Part shown: positions 59,591-64,000 of the stretch, piece by piece | Layout: each line of letters begins with the position of its first letter | Numbering within the stretch: position 1 is the stretch's first letter | Assembly: GCF_000422645.1 (NCBI RefSeq) | Contig: NZ_AUGL01000025.1 | Location: 1 to 64,000 of the forward strand | Direction of reading: 5' to 3' | DNA: 64,000 nucleotides | From: Ferrimonas futtsuensis DSM 18154 | GTDB lineage: Bacteria; Pseudomonadota; Gammaproteobacteria; Enterobacterales; Shewanellaceae | The notes under the pieces: model-generated | Seen by the model: only the letters and a program-made list of their open reading frames with translations | What the model was told of the DNA's origin: nothing | The model's database searches: none | Program-made: the position numbers and the translations under genes

Positions 59591-61423
59591 ATGTGTGGCA
59601 TTGTAGGGGCGGTAGCCCAACGTGATGTGGCGGAGATCCTGGTCGAGGGTCTGAAGCGCCTGGAGTACCGCGGTTACGACTCCGCCGGCATTGCGATCAT
59701 CAACGACGGCGGTGAGCTGTCCCGGATTCGTCGTGTCGGCAAGGTTCAGGAGCTGGCCAACGCCCTGTCTGAGCAGCCGCTGAGTGGCGGCACCGGTATC
59801 GCCCACACCCGTTGGGCCACCCACGGTGAGCCCAACGAACGTAACGCCCACCCTCATCAGTCCAGCGGCGACATCGCCGTGGTGCACAACGGCATCATCG
59901 AAAACCACGGCCCCCTGCGTGAGCGCCTCAAGGGTCTGGGATACCATTTTGAGTCTGACACCGACACCGAGGTGATCGGTCACCTGGTTCACCATGAGCT
60001 CAAGTCCCACGACTCCCTGCTGGCGGCGGTGCAGGCCACGGTGAAGCAGCTGGAAGGCGCCTATGGCACCGTCATTACCGACCGTCGTGACCCCTCCCGG
60101 GTGGTGGTGGCCCGCTCCGGCAGTCCCCTGGTGATCGGCTATGGTGTGGGTGAGCACTTCATCGCTTCCGATCAGCTGGCCCTGCTGCCGGTGACCCGCC
60201 GTTTCGCCTTCCTGGAGGAGGGGGATGTGGCCGAGGTGACCCGTCGAGAGGTGAACATCTTCGACACCGAGGGTAACCCGGTTGAGCGTGAGGTGAAGGA
60301 ATCCGAGGTGTCTCACGAAGCCAGTGACAAGGGCCCTTACCGTCACTACATGATGAAAGAGATCTACGAGCAGCCTCTGGCCCTGCAGCGTACCCTGGAG
60401 AACCGTCTCCAGGCCGGCATCGTCGCCCCCGATGCCTTCGGCGAAGGGGCCGATGAGCTGCTGGCCAATGTGAAGCATGTGCAGATCATCGCCTGCGGTA
60501 CCAGCTACCACGCCGGCATGGTGGCCCGCTACTGGCTGGAGCAGCACGCCGGGGTCTCTTGTAACGTGGAGATCGCCTCCGAGTTCCGTTACCGCAAATC
60601 CCACGTGTTCCCCAACAGCCTGCTGGTGACCATCTCACAGTCTGGCGAAACCGCCGATACCCTGGCCGCCCTGCGTCTGGCCAAGGAGATGGGTTATGAG
60701 TCCAGCCTGACCATCTGCAACGTGCCTGGCTCCTCCCTGGTGCGTGAGTCTGACATGGCCTACATGATGAAGGCTGGTGCCGAGATTGGCGTGGCCTCCA
60801 CCAAGGCGTTCACCGTGCAGCTGGCGGCCCTGCTGATGCTGACCGGCGCCATCGGCCGCCACAACGGCATGGGTGAGACTAAGCTGGGCAACCTGGTGCA
60901 GAGCCTGCAGTCTCTGCCCACCAAGGTGGAGCAGGCCCTGAGCCTGAACGAAGAGATCGAGGTGTTGGCGGAAGACTTCGCCGATAAGCACCATGCCCTG
61001 TTCCTGGGGCGCGGCGATCAGTACCCCATCGCCATGGAGGGGGCGCTGAAGCTGAAGGAGATCTCCTACATCCACGCTGAGGCCTATGCCTCCGGTGAGC
61101 TGAAGCACGGTCCGCTGGCGCTGATCGACGCCGATATGCCGGTGATTGTGGTGGCCCCCAACAACGAACTGCTGGAGAAACTCAAGTCCAACGTGGAAGA
61201 GGTGCGCGCCCGTGGTGGTCTGATGTACGTTTTCGCCGACAAGGAAGCCCAGTTCGAGTCCGACGACACCATGAAGGTGCTGCCGGTACCACACTGTGAT
61301 GAGTTCATCGCTCCGGTGATCTACACCCTGCCCTTGCAGCTGCTCTCCTACTATGTGGCGCTGATCAAGGGGACCGACGTGGACCAGCCTCGCAACCTGG
61401 CCAAGTCCGTGACCGTAGAGTAA
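59591..61423 (+). CDS. glmS: glutamine-fructose-6-phosphate aminotransferase
   Basis: Makes GlcN-6-P from Fru-6-P and glutamine, the first step to UDP-GlcNAc. The 610 residues start MCGIVGAVA with the Cys2 nucleophile of the glutaminase domain, followed by two SIS isomerase domains ([37 protein letters not shown]) and the closing [13 protein letters not shown]. The short AAACAATT leader has no obvious riboswitch/ribozyme; regulation may come from the adjoining DeoR-family protein. Confidence 0.98.
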   Translation: MCGIVGAVAQRDVAEILVEGLKRLEYRGYDSAGIAIINDGGELSRIRRVGKVQELANALSEQPLSGGTGIAHTRWATHGEPNERNAHPHQSSGDIAVVHNGIIENHGPLRERLKGLGYHFESDTDTEVIGHLVHHELKSHDSLLAAVQATVKQLEGAYGTVITDRRDPSRVVVARSGSPLVIGYGVGEHFIASDQLALLPVTRRFAFLEEGDVAEVTRREVNIFDTEGNPVEREVKESEVSHEASDKGPYRHYMMKEIYEQPLALQRTLENRLQAGIVAPDAFGEGADELLANVKHVQIIACGTSYHAGMVARYWLEQHAGVSCNVEIASEFRYRKSHVFPNSLLVTISQSGETADTLAALRLAKEMGYESSLTICNVPGSSLVRESDMAYMMKAGAEIGVASTKAFTVQLAALLMLTGAIGRHNGMGETKLGNLVQSLQSLPTKVEQALSLNEEIEVLAEDFADKHHALFLGRGDQYPIAMEGALKLKEISYIHAEAYASGELKHGPLALIDADMPVIVVAPNNELLEKLKSNVEEVRARGGLMYVFADKEAQFESDDTMKVLPVPHCDEFIAPVIYTLPLQLLSYYVALIKGTDVDQPRNLAKSVTVE

Positions 61424-61436
61424 GTCGGATGGTCTG

Positions 61437-61465
61437 AGAAAAGGCGCCCCTTGGGCGCCTTTTTT
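61437..61465 (+). terminator. terminator after glmS
   Basis: AAGGCGCCC, loop CTT, GGGCGCCTT then a T run. Confidence 0.94.
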
Positions 61466-61496
61466 GTTGGCTTGGCCGCGGACTATCCTTTGAGTT

Positions 61497-62291
61497 ATGC
61501 AGCCAGACCCTCATGCGCCCCTGGGGCGTCACGTCACCCTCCGTTGTTACCGGGAGCTGAATGATTTCCTGCCCGTCGCATCCAGGGAGCGTCGTTTTCC
61601 GTTCAGGTTCCGTGGCCAGCCATCACTCAAGAGTGTGCTGGAAGGGGCGGGTGTGCCTCAGGCCGAGGTCGATCTGGTCCTGATGAATGGCCAATCGGTG
61701 GCACTGGACCACCCCATTGTCGGGGGGGAGCGGCTGGAGGTGTTTCCTCTCCTGGAGTCGTTGGAGCTCGATTTATTCGCGCCTCTGCGCCCCAGGCCTT
61801 TGCCCGATGCCTTTATCGTGGATGTGAATCTGGGCCGACTGGCCAGACTGCTGAGACTCTCCGGCCTGGACTGCCTCTATCGCCGTGACTTCGACGATGA
61901 GGAGATAGTCCGGCTTGCCTGTGAACAGGGGCGAGGCATCCTGACCCGGGATAAGGGGGTCCTGCATCGAGGGGCGGTGATTCACGGTTATTGGGTGCGC
62001 CATACCGATCCCGAGCGACAGTTGCTTGAGGTGATTCATCACTATCGCCTCGAGGGGCGGCTCAGGTTCTTCAGTCGCTGCACCCGCTGCAATGGCGTGT
62101 TGCATGTCATCAGCCGGGATGCGGCTCGCCAGAGGGTGCCTGCAGGAGCCTGGCGGGAACACCATCACTTCTTTGTCTGCGATGGCTGCGGTCAGGTCTA
62201 CTGGCGTGGCAGCCACTATGAAGCCATGAACCAGACTCTGACGCGGCTGGGGCTGTTGCCGAAGAAGCAGGGGCCAGAGACTGGCCCCTGA
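61497..62291 (+). CDS. Mut7-C RNase-domain protein with ubiquitin-like N-terminus
   Basis: A 264-residue protein. Residues about 13-92 fit the Mut7-C ubiquitin-like domain, and 104-245 the Mut7-C PIN-like nuclease: FIVDVNLGRLARLLRLSG (Asp109), ILTRDK (148-153) and two zinc-knuckle pairs CTRC (195-198) and CDGC (228-231). The family is a predicted nuclease; biological target unknown. No good Shine-Dalgarno sequence precedes the ATG. A GGGGCCAG-AGA-CTGGCCCC hairpin overlaps the stop (62270-62288) and is convergent with the S41 gene. Confidence 0.86.
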   Translation: MQPDPHAPLGRHVTLRCYRELNDFLPVASRERRFPFRFRGQPSLKSVLEGAGVPQAEVDLVLMNGQSVALDHPIVGGERLEVFPLLESLELDLFAPLRPRPLPDAFIVDVNLGRLARLLRLSGLDCLYRRDFDDEEIVRLACEQGRGILTRDKGVLHRGAVIHGYWVRHTDPERQLLEVIHHYRLEGRLRFFSRCTRCNGVLHVISRDAARQRVPAGAWREHHHFFVCDGCGQVYWRGSHYEAMNQTLTRLGLLPKKQGPETGP

Positions 62292-62296
62292 AGGGG

Positions 62297-63286
62297 TTAG
62301 GACTTGGGCGCCATCTGGGTACGCAACCAGTGTTGTGCTCTGTCCAGGGCATCCATGGCGGGCACCTTGATGTCCGGCGCGACCCCGGTGCCCTCCCAGT
62401 TGAGCCCGCTGGCGGACACCACAGGCTTCATCAGGGAGAGTCGCAGCACCAGACGGTCGGTCACCTCCCGGACCCCGGCGTAGTAGCCAGCGCCTCCGGT
62501 GTTGTCGCCGATGACGGTTGCCCTGCCCCCCGCCTGCATGGTGGAGACAAAGAGTTCAGAGGCGCTGGCGGTGTCGTCACTGGTCAGCAGCACTACGGGC
62601 ATCTTCTCCTGAAAGCGGGACAACTCAACAGGTTCGGCGCTGACCACATTGAGCAGCTGATGGTCACGACCATAGAGGCGCCAGAGTTCGGTGCCCTCCT
62701 TGAAGAAGTGACTCAGCAGGTAGCGCGCCAAGTCCGGCGAACCGCCCACGGTGTGTCTCATGTCGATGATCAGCGCGTCGGCCCGGGAAAGAAATCCCAG
62801 GGCCTGATCCGCCACCGTTTTGGCGTTCGGGTTGGGATGAAACTTGTTGAACTTGAGGTAGCCGATGTTGCCCCCAAGGTAGCTCACCTGTTCGAAGGCG
62901 TAGTTGTGGGTCAGCTTGCCAGGCGGGTGGCTGAGTATGTGGCTGGCCTGAACCTGAGGCTGTTTCACGTAGAGGCTGACGTGGGCATCTCCGGTGATCC
63001 GTCTGATCTCCTCCCCCAGGGTCTGGGCAAACTGCTCCAGTGTGGTGATCTGGTCGTAATGACCCGCGTTGCGGCGGGCTTTCAGGAAACTCTCCACCTC
63101 GTCCACCCTGTCGGGATTCAGGTAGTGATCCCTCATCACCGTCAGGGTCCGGGTTATCAAGGGATCCATGACGTCTGCGGACAGCTTTTGAGTCGACGCG
63201 GCCAAGGCTGGCAGACAGAAGAGGATCATCAGAAACAGTATCAGTGCCCGGGACATCAGCCGGGCGAGTTTTTTATTCAAAGTCAT
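62297..63286 (-). CDS. exported S41-family (tail-specific-type) peptidase
   Basis: A 329-residue protein with a signal peptide (about 1-30, LFCLPALAA) and a TSPc/S41 core. Conserved segments: LIIDMRHTVGGSPDLARYLL (172-191), TSDDTASASELF (235-246, probable nucleophile Ser241), IGDNTGGAGYY and GTGVAPDIKV. No PDZ domain is seen. The N-terminal helical region resembles IRBP-type S41 proteins. The substrate is unknown. It has the opposite orientation to the Mut7-C gene and weak Shine-Dalgarno support. Confidence 0.85.
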   Translation of the reverse strand: MTLNKKLARLMSRALILFLMILFCLPALAASTQKLSADVMDPLITRTLTVMRDHYLNPDRVDEVESFLKARRNAGHYDQITTLEQFAQTLGEEIRRITGDAHVSLYVKQPQVQASHILSHPPGKLTHNYAFEQVSYLGGNIGYLKFNKFHPNPNAKTVADQALGFLSRADALIIDMRHTVGGSPDLARYLLSHFFKEGTELWRLYGRDHQLLNVVSAEPVELSRFQEKMPVVLLTSDDTASASELFVSTMQAGGRATVIGDNTGGAGYYAGVREVTDRLVLRLSLMKPVVSASGLNWEGTGVAPDIKVPAMDALDRAQHWLRTQMAPKS

Positions 63287-63359
63287 AAGTCACCAAAGTC
63301 GTAACACAGATAGAAGGGACCACGCTCTTCCAGGTGGCCAGGGTCCGGGCTGTCGGTGT

Positions 63360-63755
63360 TCAGACTTCGAAGGTGAGGCGGCTGCGATAGAGCAGGTTGG
63401 ACTCGCGCCAGCCCGCCACTCTGTTGGGAGGCCAACGGGTGACCTGGAACCAGGGGGGCGGCAGTGGCTGGGGAGCCAGGTAGTGATTGGCGGCCAGGGG
63501 CTGAGCCTGCCAGGGGAAAGTGATGGGGAGGGGCTCTGTTCTGTCGAGCTGACGGGGATGAGAAAAGCTCGAGGCTCTGGGTGTTACCGCAGACACAAGC
63601 GCCTGTGCCTGCTCTGTTTGCTGCCACTGCTGCGAGCTGTTTATTCCGCTGTGGCCAGCTGTGCCTGCGAGGAACAGGGCGCACAGCAGCACCATCAACA
63701 TGGCTAGCATGCCGCTGGCCAGCTGCTTCCGAATGCCTGATGCCCTGATCACCAT
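63360..63755 (-). CDS. hypothetical exported/membrane-anchored protein
   Basis: 131 residues that I do not recognise. An N-terminal basic stretch (MVIRASGIRKQL) precedes a hydrophobic segment ASGMLAMLMVLLCALFLAG (about 13-31), suggesting a signal peptide or anchor. The rest is Pro/Gln/Trp-rich with no domain. AAGGGAG about 8 bp upstream of the ATG supports it, and it beats the overlapping 159-codon frame, which lacks a usable site. It precedes the S41 gene by 73 bp. Confidence 0.6.
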   Translation of the reverse strand: MVIRASGIRKQLASGMLAMLMVLLCALFLAGTAGHSGINSSQQWQQTEQAQALVSAVTPRASSFSHPRQLDRTEPLPITFPWQAQPLAANHYLAPQPLPPPWFQVTRWPPNRVAGWRESNLLYRSRLTFEV

Positions 63756-63806
63756 TGCCCATCTCCCTTGGTTACCTATTCAGCATGGGGGTCCACAACC
63801 GGATTT

Positions 63807-64000
63807 TCAATAGCGGGCAGGGTTCGATAGACAGCGCTTATCCTGATCATAAAAAGGTTTCGTTTTACTCTGCGACACTTCGGCCTCACCATGCCGCCGA
63901 TCGCCGGGAATGGGTCCCGATGGTGGCTGGGTGACGTTGGAGAAGGTTGTGACCGAGTCTGTATTGTCCCGGAAGGGTTCCGGGGTACTGGCTCCCATCG
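63807..64000 (-). CDS. possible C-terminal end of a gene cut by the window edge
   Basis: An open minus-strand frame runs from the window edge to a stop at 63807 with 63 residues visible, ending KRCLSNPARY. It is polar and low in hydrophobic residues, and I recognise no family. It may be a protein tail or non-coding; 51 bp separate it from the next gene. Confidence 0.3.
   Translation of the reverse strand, partial: MGASTPEPFRDNTDSVTTFSNVTQPPSGPIPGDRRHGEAEVSQSKTKPFYDQDKRCLSNPARY

Noticed and set aside
62961-62980. Another parS-like sequence GTTTCACGTAGAGG
   Set aside because: Only the left half matches; the right half departs at three or more bases.
63283-63762. 159-codon frame over the 131-residue hypothetical gene
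   Set aside because: The Shine-Dalgarno sequence lies too close to its ATG, and it lacks the signal peptide seen in the 131-residue frame.

Overview
This window is chromosomal housekeeping DNA around a replication origin of a gammaproteobacterium. The gene order matches known blocks: yrdA-yrdB-aroE beside an rrn operon; smg-dprA facing def-fmt-rsmB-trkA; pepQ-yigZ-trkH-hemG facing fadBA; dnaA-dnaN-recF-gyrB facing rpmH-rnpA-yidD-yidC-mnmE; mioC-oriC-mnmG-rsmG-parA-parB-atpIBEFHAGDC-glmU-glmS. Two aerobic/respiratory haem-synthesis proteins, PsrA-like control of fadBA and parAB beside mnmG/rsmG point to a marine Alteromonadales-type organism (Shewanella/Ferrimonas relatives). The genus is my guess from synteny, not from a search.

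Layout. 1-0.6 kb: the 5' end of a 16S rRNA gene on the minus strand with its P1, P2 and boxA leader. 0.6-9.8 kb: gamma-carbonic anhydrase, DUF1488, aroE, truncated haemoglobin, hemF, tsaC, purE, zinc-ribbon protein, a collagenase-like lipoprotein, smg, dprA and a LysM protein. 10-15.6 kb: def-fmt-rsmB-trkA-trkH. 15.6-20.7 kb: a HemG paralogue, a HlyU/SqrR-type thiol-sensing ArsR regulator, then hemG-trkH-yigZ-pepQ. 20.8-31.7 kb: fadBA, tusA, a large periplasmic TolB-propeller/amidohydrolase, tag, glyQS. 31.9-39.2 kb: guaC, then gyrB-recF-dnaN-dnaA on the minus strand. 39.2-44.4 kb: a GATC/DnaA-box intergenic region, rpmH-rnpA-yidD-yidC, mnmE, mioC and oriC. 44.4-56.1 kb: mnmG-rsmG, parAB and the complete F1Fo ATP synthase operon. 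56.1-64 kb: DMT-family exporter, glmU, DeoR-family regulator, glmS, Mut7-C protein, S41 peptidase and poorly characterised genes.

How it fits together. DnaA, DnaN, RecF and GyrB, oriC, and ParA/ParB form an initiation and segregation district. ParB has at least five candidate parS palindromes (consensus GTTCCACGTGGAAC) from 26.7 to 59.3 kb, several inside coding sequence. Two intergenic regions look origin-like: mioC-mnmG (the enterobacterial position, about 19 GATC and many DnaA boxes) and dnaA-rpmH (the pseudomonad position, 9 GATC in about 130 bp plus a perfect DnaA box). Transcription direction switches at the second. I found no CRISPR array, prophage, insertion sequence, toxin-antitoxin pair or defence island. 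The most interesting signals are regulatory and architectural rather than a new gene system.
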